Positions 12,540 through 24,689 of a DNA stretch of 64,000 bases are shown one piece after another. The number at the start of each line of letters is the position of its first letter. The stretch's first letter is position 1. This stretch comes from Sphagnum compactum (Eukaryota > Bryophyta > Sphagnopsida > Sphagnales): positions 24,108,213 to 24,172,212 of the forward strand of contig OZ234493.1 of assembly GCA_965153455.1 (NCBI GenBank), given 5' to 3'. The position numbers were made by a program, and so were the translations under genes. The notes under the pieces are model-generated. The model saw only the letters and a program-made list of their open reading frames with translations. It made no database searches and was not told the DNA's origin.

Positions 12540-13707
12540 ACACTAATTTTTATTTTTTTGGGCATGATGTCATATGAAATAGAACTGACCCAAATTAAAG
12601 ATTAAAAAAAATGAAAATGACTGGAGTGAAAACTAAAACAAATAAAAGGAAAAATGACTGGATTATTAATGTTATAAGGATTCCAAAGCAAATCCTTGAT
12701 AGACCATTGGACTCATTTCCACAATTACCATAGCCCCAACAACTTATTTAAATAATTGGGCCCTTGTAACTTCTAATATAACTATCAAGTTTTTTGTTTA
12801 AGACAAATGTCCTTTCCTCCTAGAGGCTTTAGCTTGAATTGACATTTTTCGCTTTCAACAACACTTCATAGTAACTTGTGACTTACTATTGGACTCAACA
12901 TGCACACACCTTTCTCCTTTTGAACAACTTATTGGACAATAAGTGATTTGATTCTTAATTCTATCTCAGAGTGCTTGCATCATCATACTTTTTTCAAGGT
13001 GTAATTTTTTGGAGAGTTGCTTGATGTTCATCGATCTCACATCTCTCATCATCTTGTGGGCTTGGGTATGGTATGGGAAGAGTTCCATTTTCTTCTTTTG
13101 ACAACACTCAATTCCTTTTGTTAATGAGTCGAACATGGTGCTCACCAAAGATAGGGTTTGTACTTGGTTGACTCCATCATAGTTGACCCAATATGAATGG
13201 ATCTACTTCTTCAATCCTGGTTCGATTCAAGGGTTTGCAGCATAAAAAACAATTCAAACAAAGAAAAGAAGTTACTTCGATTGGCACCCTGCTAATCAGT
13301 TCCACCCTTTGATGATTGAGATCTTTAGCTATTTACACAAAGAAGCAAATGATTTTTCACACAACTGTGCCTAAAAATGTTGTTTGGAGCCTAAAAAGGC
13401 CGAAGGGCCCTCCCCTTTTTTGTTACTTATTTTCACCAAAAGTATCCATGACATTAAAAAATAAAATGAAAGCATCCTTCATTGTAAGTCAAAGGATAGT
13501 GGTAGGCTTAACTACTTAACTTCCCCCACTTGAAGACCCACCATCCATCATCCCCACTGCTGATTTGCTGCAAGGAGTTGGTAGCTGAGGTGAGGACCTT
13601 TCCATGTCTCCTTATTCTCAAACCCCGAGTTAGTAGTCAACATGCATGGATTCTAGTCCTTTCTTTTTGTACCTTTGCATACTCTCTAGGTTTGGGAGTA
13701 TTGTATA
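12540..13707. other. Intergenic, no gene recognised
   Basis: ORFs at 12966-13148 (minus) and 13316-13793 (plus) have no motif I recognise. Composition is ordinary AT-rich intergenic DNA. It ends at the target duplication of the small element that starts at 13716. Confidence 0.4.
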
Positions 13708-13715
13708 TAAATAAA

Positions 13716-14007
13716 CGGAAAATTTTAAATTCACACCTTTTTTGGTTAAATTCACACCCTTTCTTCGCGTGTTCGATTATATGCAGGCTCTAAGAACAAG
13801 ACAAGCACGACCAGAGACAAGTCTCACTTTGAATACGTGGAAGGACGCAAGTGTGGGGTCTGTGGTCAATTAGGGCACAACTCGAGAACTTGCCCGCAGA
13901 AGTAATTGAACTGATAAAGGAACATACTCTTAAAGTTTAATCTGAATAAAATCGGACTCGCGAGGGGTGTGAATTTAACCAAAAAAGGTGTGAATTAAAA
14001 ATTTCCC
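13716..14007 (+). mobile_element. 292-bp non-autonomous DNA transposon carrying a zinc-knuckle exon
   Basis: The element is bounded by perfect 8-bp direct repeats TAAATAAA (13708-13715 and 14008-14015), read as target-site duplications. Its ends are roughly 40-bp terminal inverted repeats, GGAAA..ATTCACACC followed by a TTTTTTGGTTAAATTCACACC block. Between them lies a 3' splice acceptor (TATATGCAG) and a short terminal exon coding a CCHC zinc knuckle with a stop codon. GG-AAA termini, 8-9 bp duplications and a C-terminal zinc knuckle together suggest a deletion derivative of a Mutator-like element. A hAT origin (8-bp duplication) is the alternative. Confidence 0.8.
13785..13904 (+). pseudogene. 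Isolated terminal exon with CCHC zinc knuckle
   Basis: After a good acceptor (ATGCAG/GCTCTAAG) an open frame of about 39 codons reads SKNKTSTTRDKSHFEYVEG then KCGVCGQLGHNSRTC, ending PQK and TAA. CGVCGQLGHNSRTC is a classic C-x2-C-x4-H-x4-C zinc knuckle of the kind found at the C-terminus of MULE transposases. No upstream exon or start codon is present inside the element, so it is a captured or residual exon rather than a gene. Whether it can be spliced onto a neighbouring transcript is open. Confidence 0.7.
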
Positions 14008-14015
14008 TAAATAAA

Positions 14016-17000
14016 GTCATACGTGATTTACAAAATTATGCACTATGGTACAGTCAGTTCCACCCTAAAACCACACTGTTCTATTAGCTTTGAGTCCCAT
14101 AGGAATGGGTTTTATCAAGGCCTGTTGTAGAGTGTAACCAGTTTGCCCCACCATTGATGGATTCCATGTCTCTCACTTGTTCTTCACTGTGGATTCGTGC
14201 CACACTACAAGTTACTACAAGTGACACACACGGACTGCACCAAAAGTGAAACCAGTAAATGGCTGGCTGTGTGACTTAAGAAAAAGCCTGAAAAAGTGCC
14301 ACACGAGGTAGGAGTCTTCTTCGAGAATCCTGCCTAGTTCTGGGACCTGCAAGAACTCATTGTCTAAATCTGGCAATTTCTAACTTATTTGCATCAAAAT
14401 ATGACAAACTTGTGCGGTTTTTCCTAAGAGAACCTGCCGTAGAAGAATTTCACACTGGATTATTTTATTTTCGGTCGCCACAGTGAGAAAATTTGCCTAA
14501 AAAATAAAATTAATTGCTTCAGACCACAAAGTCAGGCTGGGAAAATCATGATTTGTTAAGTGACTTCTTTGGGGTTTTTAAAAAAAGGCATTCAAAATAA
14601 TTATTTGATCTCATGGTCATACTTTGACAAGAAGCTGTTTATTCCACACTCTCAAAATCAGGAGCTGCATGTCTATTTGAAGATAATAGACATACAGGCC
14701 AAAGTGCCGTGTTGTTGGATTTATTTTTTGTTCCCAAGGTGTTCCCATCAAGTTTCTCACTGGCTTTTCAACATGTTCCCCAATTTCCCAATATGTTTCC
14801 CAACAATGTTCCCAATAGCCCCTCACTTTGTCCTATAGCTTTGCCCAATGTCATCATCCTCTTGGAACCTATATAGGTGGGCGGACATAGAGACTTATAT
14901 TTTTATATGTTTCGAGTGAATACTTTTTCAGAACTTTTTTTGTTTTGGGCCAATCAAAGAAAGAGGCTCATTGCAAAAAAAATTCTGAACTTGGAAGCAA
15001 GTCCCCAACTAAATAATGTGTTCCCAATAAGATAGGTTTATAGTGGATGTTAAGAGGTCACTAATCTGATCACTTTACTTTATGAAAGATGATTCGATTT
15101 GTATTGTTTTGACATCTTATTGGCCATTTTCCATAGCACAAGATGAGTGTTTCCAGGTTTAAATAGATGCCATAGTATTTAGGCCACTTTGATAGCTCAT
15201 TGTCAAATATTTAATTCAATTTTCAAAAACTCAATTGGATACTCATTTTTTAAATTGCTTTTATACTCAACAAAGGTTGAGTGTTAATTAACTAGAAAGT
15301 TGTGCCAATTGCACTTTGCAAAAAGTTAAGAGAATGAGTAGTCTACTTTTAGAACAATGAAAAAGTTATGTTAATCTCTGTCTCATAAAGTTGGTGACTT
15401 TTTCATGTGCACATATTAGACATCCATTTGATTTCTTCGTCAAAGTATTAAACAAGACCCCTTGAATGATGAAAGAAAACATATTTTTATTTCTAAAAAT
15501 TCAGCATAGCTAACCAATATTTATCAAATTTTAAAAAATAATCAAAAAAATTTAATTAATGTCGAACTGAGGTACTATGGTAATAGATGTGTATGTGGTT
15601 TCTACTGTCCACAAATCCTTTCATTTTCACATTTCACATTTATGTGATTGATCCGTTTGTCTTCTGTCAAAACTCCAAAACCACTCTATGGTTGATGTTT
15701 TCACAAATAAAAATGAATATCACAGGATTTGGTGTGGCTAAGAATAAGAAAACCATGTGCCCATGTCTCACTACAAATTGTTTTTTATAATTTTATCGTC
15801 ACAACTAGTGAACATACTTCTTTTGGCATGTACACTGCATCTAATAGGATGTGGAATAGTCTCTTCTGCTTTGGGGCTTCATTGCTTAGGTTCCATATTC
15901 AGCAGATGTCTTGCATAACATTTGCTCATGCTAATGAAAACAATTCCATATTCCATGGAATCCAATCTAGGGATTAATGACTCCAAAGTCATTCATTGTG
16001 CAAGCCACACCAAAGTGTATACGTATGTTGTAAGTCTATGGATGTAGACGACATATTTTGCAACTTGTCATAATTTTGTTTTTAAATCCTGAACATGTGG
16101 AAAACCATCCATCGATTTCAGCTTAAGATGTGAGTGGTAAATACTAGTAGGTGACAAAACCCTTGAATTTTGCAACTTGCCCTTTTGTCTTTTTTGTTTT
16201 TTGATGGCGTTTGGGATTCCATCCATTGTGTGCGGGCAACAAGGGGATGAGAAATCCTACGATGTTGAACATTTTCTTTAGGCACAAACTTTGGCAATGG
16301 GATTTTCCTTTTTGTCTCCTTTCAAGACAACCAAATTGTAAGTGTTTTCATTAAACTACAGTTCTTTATATATATGAAAATGGTTGACATGTTGTGCATG
16401 CTGTTTTTTCTTGGCATAAACATCTACTACCTTTTCAACCTTCATCCTGCTAAAATGATTCATTTCCTCTTTGTATGGAATATCTTGAAATAACTACAAT
16501 TTGGAACTTCTATTGTTCTCTTAGGTCAATGTTGAACCTTAGCAAAAAGCTGCTTTTGGTATGGTTTTGGATATGGTTATCAACAAGTTTATGAATTATG
16601 TTTCTACATTGTGCAAAACCAACCATCAAACAACTCAAGATATTGAAGTTTGTTTGTTTTTAAGGTTTGTCAAATCCATGTAATGGGAGTCTGAGAACAC
16701 ATTTTATTGTTCATTCAATTGCACTTTATACTTTCAATGATTTTATGGATCATGGGGTTCCATTATCACTTGATCAATTTGGGATTAACAGTTAACACCA
16801 CGCAAAACAAATCTGTCCATAGCATTTGTTGTACTTTTAATCTTCAATTTGACTTGGTACTTTTGTAAATCAACGTGGAAGATGTATTCCAGCTATAGTC
16901 AAGAGACGTTTTATTTCATGAATTATGATCATACATATCAATTCACACCATTTATTCATGCATTTTATGTCTTATAATATGCTATATATTATATTCATTG

Positions 17001-18250
17001 AGATCATGAAAGAATGTCATTGTGTTTTCATATACCATGAGCAAGTTCATTCCGATTTCAAATACATTGCATGAAAGTCATATTCAATTGAATTGAATTG
17101 GAATTCTTTTCATAATTTTGTTGAGTTAAATTCAACCAAAATATAAAATTTTAATTATGAGGAGCATATGTTAATTTGTTTTTTAATATTCATATAGGTG
17201 GGTTGGTGAAAGGAGTGAGGTAGTTAAGTAGTTATGGTATGTTTTTATAATTGTCACATGGAGTTGGTGGATGATCAAGTTGTAATGGTAATGATCACTA
17301 ACAAACCTTACACTTGATTCACCTTAACTAGTTCCAAATATATTGTTACTAGACTTAAATACAATCGCAATCACATATATTGTTTGAAATGTAAGGTCAT
17401 TGGAACTAGTTTTACACATCATATATCGTAAATGATTGAACTAATGTTGAAAGTGTTTAATGTGTTTCCACACGTTTTGAAAATATTATTGAAAAATTTG
17501 AAATGACTTGAGATGAATCTAGTGTATATAGAATATTCAAAAGCACTTTTAAAAAAAATGTAACCAATGTTTCTGTTGCTTAACCTTATTTTTAAATGAC
17601 TTGAAAAGACATGAAAATGACACACAAATGAATAAGAATTGAAATACACCTTTACATAAAAATGAAACGTGAATTTTTTCTTTGTCAAGCTTATGTTTTA
17701 TATCTATAAAAATCATGGGTGACATAATTCATGTTTGCCCTTTGCAACCAATTCTCTGATATTGCCACCAACACATCCTAACTAGCTAACCCACCACTTT
17801 CTAATGAGTCACCTTAAGTGGATGAATGTGACTATTGTTACCACATTTGCAACCTATTACCTATACCATGTTACATATCAGCAAACAAACTATATACCTG
17901 CCCAATATGCGGCCATCATGGGTATGTAGATTGTGACCTAAATGCTACCTCTGTTCTCTCAACAACAATAAGAAGCAGCACATCAAAATCTCCTATCTTA
18001 AATTGTGTTTGTATCCTTTCATTTAGATATCACATTGGTGAAATGGTTGTATAATTTAAGACACCAAATTAGAACTTTCACCACCGCATCTTACTAATTA
18101 GAGTCTTTTCTTTGGCATTTTGTGTTCATTGAACTTACATCCTTTCATTTTTGAGTCTAGTTGGGGCGCTTGGATAATAACTATCCTGATATTTACATCT
18201 TTTGTGTGGTACAAATTTTCTATTACCTTTCCATCAGCTGCTCCATCCAT
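14016..18250. other. Intergenic, repeat-derived, no gene recognised
   Basis: Apart from the dispersed repeat at 14720-15010, I see no structured feature. ORFs at 14560-14838, 15587-15977 and 17818-18054 show no family motif and contain ordinary intergenic codon use. Confidence 0.4.
14720..15010 (-). repeat. Dispersed repeat, copy 2 (inverted relative to 4230-4460)
   Basis: The reverse complement carries the same landmark series as 4230-4460, notably GGGCAAAG, TATAGGACAAA, GCTATTGGGA and CATATTGGG. This copy has an internally duplicated CCCAA(T/C) segment and is somewhat longer. The two copies show that a medium-repeat family lies in this window in both orientations. Confidence 0.6.
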
Positions 18251-18259
18251 TGATAATTA

Positions 18260-19050
18260 GTCTTCCTCAGCGTGTTTATAATCAAGCCAGAATCTAATTG
18301 TATTCAATTTGACCATGATGATAGGACACATGATGTTTTTGCTTCCATTCTTCTGTTTTTCAAGAAAATGGTTTTCAAACATTCACAAACATATGCATTT
18401 ATTTCCCTCGTCAACATCTTGATTGACCCAATTGGGTGTTGGCATTGCCTTTTGTAAAGATGGGGGGTTTACTCTTTTGGATATCATCATTACTAATCCA
18501 ACAAAGCAAATATTCTTCCTTGTTCAATTGAAATGCCAAAAGCCCTATGTTATTAGGCCATGCATGCAAAATAAGTTATTGAAATTAACACTGATGAAAT
18601 TAGTTTGTTCTCAAATGCTTTGGCTATCTGCACAAACCAATCAATAGTTTCTTGCATATTTTCATAAACAAATCTTGAGACAATGAAGGTCTAGAAGGTC
18701 CCCTAAAGATGCATTAAAACATATGCAAGCCATGTAAACTTCATCCATTCTAAATTAAATAGAAAACATTAAGGTTCTCTTCCACCTAATTTCCACTTGT
18801 TGCAAATTCACTGCCCAACCTCACATCTAGTTGTTATTTATCGGTGATCTTGTTAGGATTTAAGTGCTTTCTTGTTCCTTTCCCGTTTTTCTCATGTTAT
18901 CATTCAATACTGTTTGTCATGTTTACAATAGTTTTAATCCTACAGTCCCATATCATGAGCTACAACCCATGTCCCTGCAAAATTTTGGAGAGTATAGGGA
19001 AAATCATATGGTTGCAGATTTAGGAGTATGGATGTGTGTTTGCTAGAGAC
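18260..19050 (+). pseudogene. Possible decayed retroelement ORF
   Basis: Plus-strand frames 18272-18457 and 18423-18647 appear to be one ancestral frame broken by a frameshift. They read RTHDVFASILLFF and then CKDGGFTLLDIIITNPTKQ. The (T/D)-L-(L/V)-D-(I/V)-(I/V)-I-x-(N/D)-P-T pattern resembles an unnamed region of LINE-like hypothetical proteins I associate with plant genomes. This is recollection, not a search result. A later open stretch (18864-19046) may be its continuation. Low confidence. Confidence 0.25.
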
Positions 19051-19309
19051 ATCCTGAACCCCATTGAGTTTGTTACAACTTTGATGAGGATTGAAACCTT
19101 AGTTGTGTCCTCCTTTTTCCTTCAGAGTTCATCCCAACATGTTAGTTCTCCCTTGAACCCTAAGTTTTCAGACTGCCACAAAAATGTTCGCTTGAATTCC
19201 AATCTTCCATAATAGATCCGGTGTTGATGATTGCATTCAGTTTTGCTTTATGTCTATCTCTCTTAGATGTGATCCCTGTATTTGTTGATTTCAATTCCTA
19301 CCTCGCCAA

Positions 19310-19565
19310 TATCTCGGAGCGGAGTATTGCAAGCCTCACCTTTATGCATAGGTAATATAACGGGTTTAACCAAATCCTAAACTAATCCAATTGATAACCA
19401 AATAACATGCTAAGAGTAGCAAATTGGTACATACTACCTTGACAACTTACAAATGGGTCTCAGAGTGGATATTTGAAGCCTGACCTTTATGCACAATTTG
19501 ACAGGTTTAACCAAATCTTAAACCAATGAATCAGTAACTGGATAAAATGCTCAGACAAGCAAAAT
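19310..19565. repeat. Diverged tandem duplication of about 140 bp
   Basis: The segment containing GAAGCCTGACCTTTATGCA, GGTTTAACCAAATC, a (T)AAACYAAT word and a TAGCAAATTGGTAC-like end occurs twice, from about 19318 and 19461. A fainter third trace may follow near 19600. Confidence 0.6.
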
Positions 19566-19569
19566 TGTA

Positions 19570-20769
19570 CTGGGTGAGTCTTAATGTCTGTTTCAAAATC
19601 TGGTTATGTTGGCCTGTATGTGCAACAAGTAATCCATTTGACAATAACCCGTCATCACTTGAGGTGAAAAAAATAGTAAGATCCTACTCAACATGAGTTT
19701 TGACAAATGATGATTCTAGCACATGATCTGGTTGTTCCAACCATCACCCTAGTACAAAAATGCAATTGTGGGAGAGTGACAGTCTTCACCCCAACAAGCC
19801 TATGCTATCTTCCAGTGTCTAGTTGCAGGCCACTGTATTAAGACATACAGGTATATGCCAGCCTTTTTGCTCACTAGCAGAAGATCCTAACAAATGTTTT
19901 AGACACTAGGTGGGAGCCTTGGGGATTCTTCAAAATCTGTAGCCAATCCGTTGCCCAAGTCCTTTCAGTTTGCTCTCTTGATCAGCTTTGTGTGCCTAAT
20001 AAATTCAGGGTTTCCACCAACCCTCAGATCATATTGACAAGTGAGCTCATCATGACCAATGCCTATCTATGTGCAATAGAAGAAAACACCATCGTACCAA
20101 GCTGCTCCCTTCCTTGCCACATTGAACCAAAGTGGAGAAGACAGTGTGTGCTATCCTTCATGTCTGCTGCAGCAGAGAGCAGCCCCAAATCTTTCTCATC
20201 TTTCCTTGGAAAAAGGATGCACAGCAGGGAGAAATGATATCTTTTGCACATGGAAGATAAAAGGTCATGCTTAATCTTCAAGTTCTATGGCATGTGCACA
20301 ATATGGCAGAAGGACATCTATCAGTCACAGGGCCACAAGACAAGTCAGGCCTTCTTTACTGGCAAGATATTCCAATGAAATTCTGGTCAGCTACACATAC
20401 AACTTGATCTACAACTTCAATCCAGAATTTGTCATAGCACGCAGGTGCATTGCCTACTCTAGCAAAACAACCAACAAGTGGTGAATGCTTTTCAAGCCCT
20501 CAACATGGTAGCTGGATCCAAAGAAGAAATGAAGATTAGCCACAATTGCAATTCCTCATCAAGGCCATAATCACCAATACACAGAGAACACTGGGTCAAT
20601 TCCACTGAACCACAAGCTCCCCACCAGGGTGTTGTTCAGAGGTTCAAGTGTCCTGTAAGGAGCCACATTCTAATGCAATAGTTCAAATTTGAACTTCTTG
20701 GAAGATTGCAGGACAGATCAAAGACACAATCTCTAGAAAATAATTATTTACATTTGGCTGCAGATTTGG
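19570..20769. other. Downstream flank of the ABHD18-like gene
   Basis: Probable 3'UTR (close to 20769) and intergenic DNA. The ORFs at 19992-20237, 20063-20281 and 20287-20484 overlap on opposite strands and show no family motif. No polyadenylation site can be placed with confidence. Confidence 0.35.
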
Positions 20770-23044
20770 TCATTCCAAACGATCAAGCCCATCCCGAATG
20801 GCTGTTTGGAAAGTCTTGTTGTGAAGCAAGTAGGAAGAGACATGCCCACCTCTCACCCAGCGGACCTCTGACCCTGGCCATGCCTTTTGCAGTTTAAGTG
20901 CTGAATGGTCCGGAACGTACCCATCATCCTAAGCATCACACATAGCAGAACTGCATACCTAAGAATTCATAACTTCATAGTAGCACAACCTCCATGGGAC
21001 AGTATGCTGACGACTACATTACATTAACATTTGCATTCAGCATTGCATTACTGTATATGAACAATTCTAGATAATCACAAATAACAGCATATAATCATGC
21101 ACAAATGAGAGAAGGCTTACTGTGGCAGCCACAAAGATGACAGCACTAGGGTTCTTGGGAAGAGGAAAACGAGTCACATCTGTGAGTGCCAAGACTGTGC
21201 GCATTCGCTCGACTACTTGTTCTCGAGTCATAGCTCCAGAGAGCAATTTATCACGCATAAGCACTTCCCATGCAGTTCCATGTTGTAATATGCCCTCACA
21301 GAAGGCAACAGCTGCTGAATGGGGTGTTAAGAATGGAAGAATGGCCACCGGTGTAGGATGCAAAGACCCCACCATGGCAGCATGCACTCCTCCTGAAACC
21401 AGACTCAGCAAAAGTTGCATGTTAGGGTTTTTGAAGTCTATTCTGCCTTTTAAATCTCTTTCAGTGCACAAAGCCAAGCTTGTTGATGAGCACTTGACTA
21501 TGCTACTGGATGCTAAAACACAACTGAGACAGAAGAAAGTGGATTACCCATGCTTAGCCCGCAAACACCAAGCTTGTTAAACCCTATCTCATTCTGCATC
21601 CAATACAAAAGTGTACGTGCTTCTTCAATTGTTGCTCTTCCCAGCAACAGCAAGTCACTCACACATAACAGCCTTGACCCTGATTGCAAAGGTGGTCTTC
21701 TCTTACCATAGAAGGGGCTGCACCCAAAACACAAAAAAAGACTGTGAGGAGTACCAAATCCTTGTCCCATAGTGTAAGATCCATCTGTCTGCAAGCATTT
21801 GATGGAATCAACCACAGCTGTGCTCCAGAAAAAAATAAATTAATCTTCAAGATGACTTGTACCTAAACACAGAACCTGAAAACTGCAAAAAATGGAATCT
21901 CTTCCCAAAAACTCTTCAAATTTTCAGTTTTACCAGTTGCATTTTTTTGAACTGGTGAAAAGTACAAATCCTTCTGACTAGGATTTCTAACCTATTTCTT
22001 CCTATTTCTAACCTTCCATTCGTTCATTCTACATGGACAAGCTAAGGTAACACAGTAAGTCAAGGGAGATAACTCACCTTTCCAAAACCATGGTGGCAAT
22101 ATTTTGTTTCAACAACGGTGCCCCCAACCGCAATCGTCTTTCAAAGCCATGATCCCCTGTGCCTGCATTGCAAGATTGCAATCTCATTCAATCCTCTCTT
22201 TTCAAGAAGGAGAAAAACCTCCAAAGATGGGAATGCCCATCAAGATTGACACATCAGCTTAATCCTTCACAGGATTTCAGTCTTGGATTCACAATGTACA
22301 GTAAACATTGTATCTTTCAAGATCATTTGTGGCTTTTAACCTCCAAACTTCATAAAACTAAGAGTCTGAAGTAAGAGAAACTGTCTCCACACAATTCCTT
22401 CCTTGCATCACAGGCACTCTTCAGATCAACCGTACTAACACATAATGATGTTTCTCATGCACCCTGTAATGTAATGAGAAACATGCATTACAAGTATCAC
22501 CATCAGGACACACAACAAACAGCAATGCAACATAAACCCTCACACCAAGAACAGATTAAACACATCCAATTCATTCTGCCAAATTTTCATGGAACTGTTT
22601 CCACAGACAGAGGAAGACAGAAAAGTGGCAGAGGGTTTTAAAAATTACATACACACCAGCCAAATGCACAACACACGCAGTCTGGTGGGCTGGCGTGTGG
22701 CGAGGACTGAGCATCCGCACCCGGGCGGTGTGGCTCTCACAAGGCAAAACTTCCCGAAGCATTGCATCACAGGGGGTGAGGAATGTGCCCTCTCGGAGAC
22801 AGGCATTTCTGGACTCCCACAAAGTCTTCCAAGCTGGTCGGATGCTGGGAGGGGGCCAATGCTGGGAGGAGACCTGGACCAGACCCTGTGAGATGTTCTG
22901 CCGGATTAGCTGCTCCAGCAGCTCCAACTGAGGCCCCCCCCACCCCTTAGAGAAGAAGGGTGGTGCCAGTCTCAACCGGTGCATGAGAGCACCATACACG
23001 TGGTCTAGCCAGTAATGTGCAAAACCTAGATTGACCGTCACCAT
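20770..23044 (-). CDS. ABHD18-like alpha/beta hydrolase, five exons, complete
   Basis: Plant member of the ABHD18 family of alpha/beta-hydrolase-fold proteins; the substrate is unknown to me. Exons 23044-22657, 22162-22078, 21717-21548, 21392-21121 and 20928-20770 join in phase (905-1074 nt class CDS, exactly 1074 bp) to a 357-aa protein. The start is the Met of MVTVNLGFAHYWLDHVYGA, the family's usual N-terminus. Landmarks: GWGGPQLELLEQL, a VHLAGTGDHGFERRLRLG segment, the SPFYGKRRPPLQ strand-loop, nucleophile elbow GLSMG (Ser213 in GxSxG), LHPTP..LPFL.PHSA, then DDGYVP (candidate Asp307) and GGHVSSYLL (candidate His334). All three catalytic candidates are present and no stop or frameshift is seen. 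Length matches the family. Introns are 154-494 bp. No signal peptide is obvious. Confidence 0.93.
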
Positions 23045-23486
23045 CTGTGGAGATGGGTACCTCCAAAATGATGAAATCTCAACTACCACGCTTTTCCTAA
23101 ACCTTCAACACCAAATGTAAAGCCTTGTAATCCACTGTCAACCTTAACAACATCTTTGAAAGATGGCTTCTCCAAATAAGAAAAATCTCAAAAACTACTC
23201 CCTTTGCAAAACCTTCTTAACACAAAAACACCAAACCTCAAAGCTTCTATTGCATTACTTGCTGTTAAGGCATTATCCCAAGGAATGTCAATCTTGAAAG
23301 CTCTCGCTCTTGATAACCCCGGTTGAAACATCGACCTTGCAGCAGCGGCAGCAGCTCCATTTGCGTGACACTCTATTCTCTCTTACACCGTTCTTGAATC
23401 GTGCGCCATAGATTACGTCTCCGCGGACATCCTGAAAAAAAATCCGATCCTGCAAAGAAACCGCATAGCTATCTATGGCACTTTCA
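23045..23486 (-). promoter_or_regulatory. 5' flank of the ABHD18-like gene
   Basis: Region just upstream of the start codon, presumably 5'UTR and core promoter. The minus-strand ORF at 23288-23491 lacks any family motif. No clear TATA box can be assigned. Confidence 0.35.
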
Positions 23487-23638
23487 ATCACCGAAATGTA
23501 GAGAAATCCCCAAAGACACAGACATGGGTCAACACCAAAAATGGTGCAAAACTGTGTTTCAATCCCCGAAATGGAGAGAAATCCCTAAAGACACAGAGAG
23601 ATGGGTCAAAACCAAAAAATGGTGCACAACTGTAAACA
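23487..23638. repeat. Two-copy tandem duplication (about 75 bp each) upstream of ABHD18-like gene
   Basis: The unit starts CAATC(A/C)CCGAAATG, runs through GAGAAATCCC(C/T)AAAGACAC and ends with an AAATGGTGCA(A/C)AACTGT segment. It is repeated once with about 10 per cent change. It lies in the presumed promoter. Confidence 0.85.
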
Positions 23639-24340
23639 AGAAGATGAAGAAAAATATATCCACTTAGGCCACAAACGGATGTGCATTGATCTTAACAAGA
23701 AGTACCCACACAAGGGAAGAGTGGGATACAAGCTGATCATCATCCGATGAACAAACACGTTTGTCTTCTATCAATCTTCACCTAACCTAGTCATGGCAGT
23801 GGATGAGAATGATGAACAATCAATCACTGCTCCTTGCTGCTTTCGTCACTTCAGCGCTGCCTAGTCATCAGCTGGATTGACTGCAGGGCCAGAGTGAATC
23901 AGCACCCAACCAGCATAGCATTAAGGATGAATGATTAGTGGTCAGGAAAACAGTTTTCTGTTGGGCCGCAGTTCACTAGCTAACCATGGTAGTTAGCTCA
24001 GTTGCTTTTTTCTTTTTTCTTTTTACTACCTACCAGTAGATATTTTTCTTTAAATTTCTTGTTTTCATTTGTGATGTCGCCATACTTGGGATCATCCACC
24101 AGAGGAATTAGCCAAATTTGGCTATAGGTCATAAATCAAAGTAGAAAACTTTGAAAATCCTGCTATATTTTGGCAACCTGATGGAAGAACCTATTGTCTA
24201 AATATGACAATAGCTATTTAGAATAGAGATCCACCTCCTCACAAAATTTCACCAAAAAAAAAGGGTGCTACCTACCTACTAATAATCACCCTACATACTA
24301 ACAACATGGAGGTTGTTAGTAGGTAGGTAGTAAGGTAGGT
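23639..24340. other. Intergenic between ABHD18-like gene and the hairpin-repeat module
   Basis: No gene recognised. A motif GGGCCAGAGTGAATCAGCACCC near 23886 recurs in altered form at 24350 and 33157. At 24270-24345 CTACCTACCTA and TAGGTAGGTAG words oppose each other as an inverted repeat. Confidence 0.45.
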
Positions 24341-24689
24341 TGTATGGGCTGGAGTGAACCAGCAGCCACCAATGCACCAGTTGAGGATGAGCCCGTTGGA
24401 GCCGTTTTGGGGATGAACCAAAAACCCATCCTCCCTACTCGTATGTATTGTTTTTTCCCGCCTCTCATCTGCCCCAGAATTTTCCCCTCCTACCTACCTC
24501 CCCCCTCCTACCTCTCACTCCATCGCCAGAGCTTTGGAGTCGTCGATCGAGAGCGCGAAGGGAGGCTGGAGAGCGAAAGCATGAGGGGAGGCTGGAGTTG
24601 GAGCTCGGAGCACCTGAAGCAGGACCCACGCAGGACCCAGAGCTGGAGAGGTAAGCTCCCTTTTTTTTTCCTTTTTTTTTGTTCCAGCA

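Noticed and set aside
22589-22931. Plus-strand ORFs at 22589-22931
   Set aside because: They are antisense to exon 1 of the ABHD18-like gene and have no features of their own.
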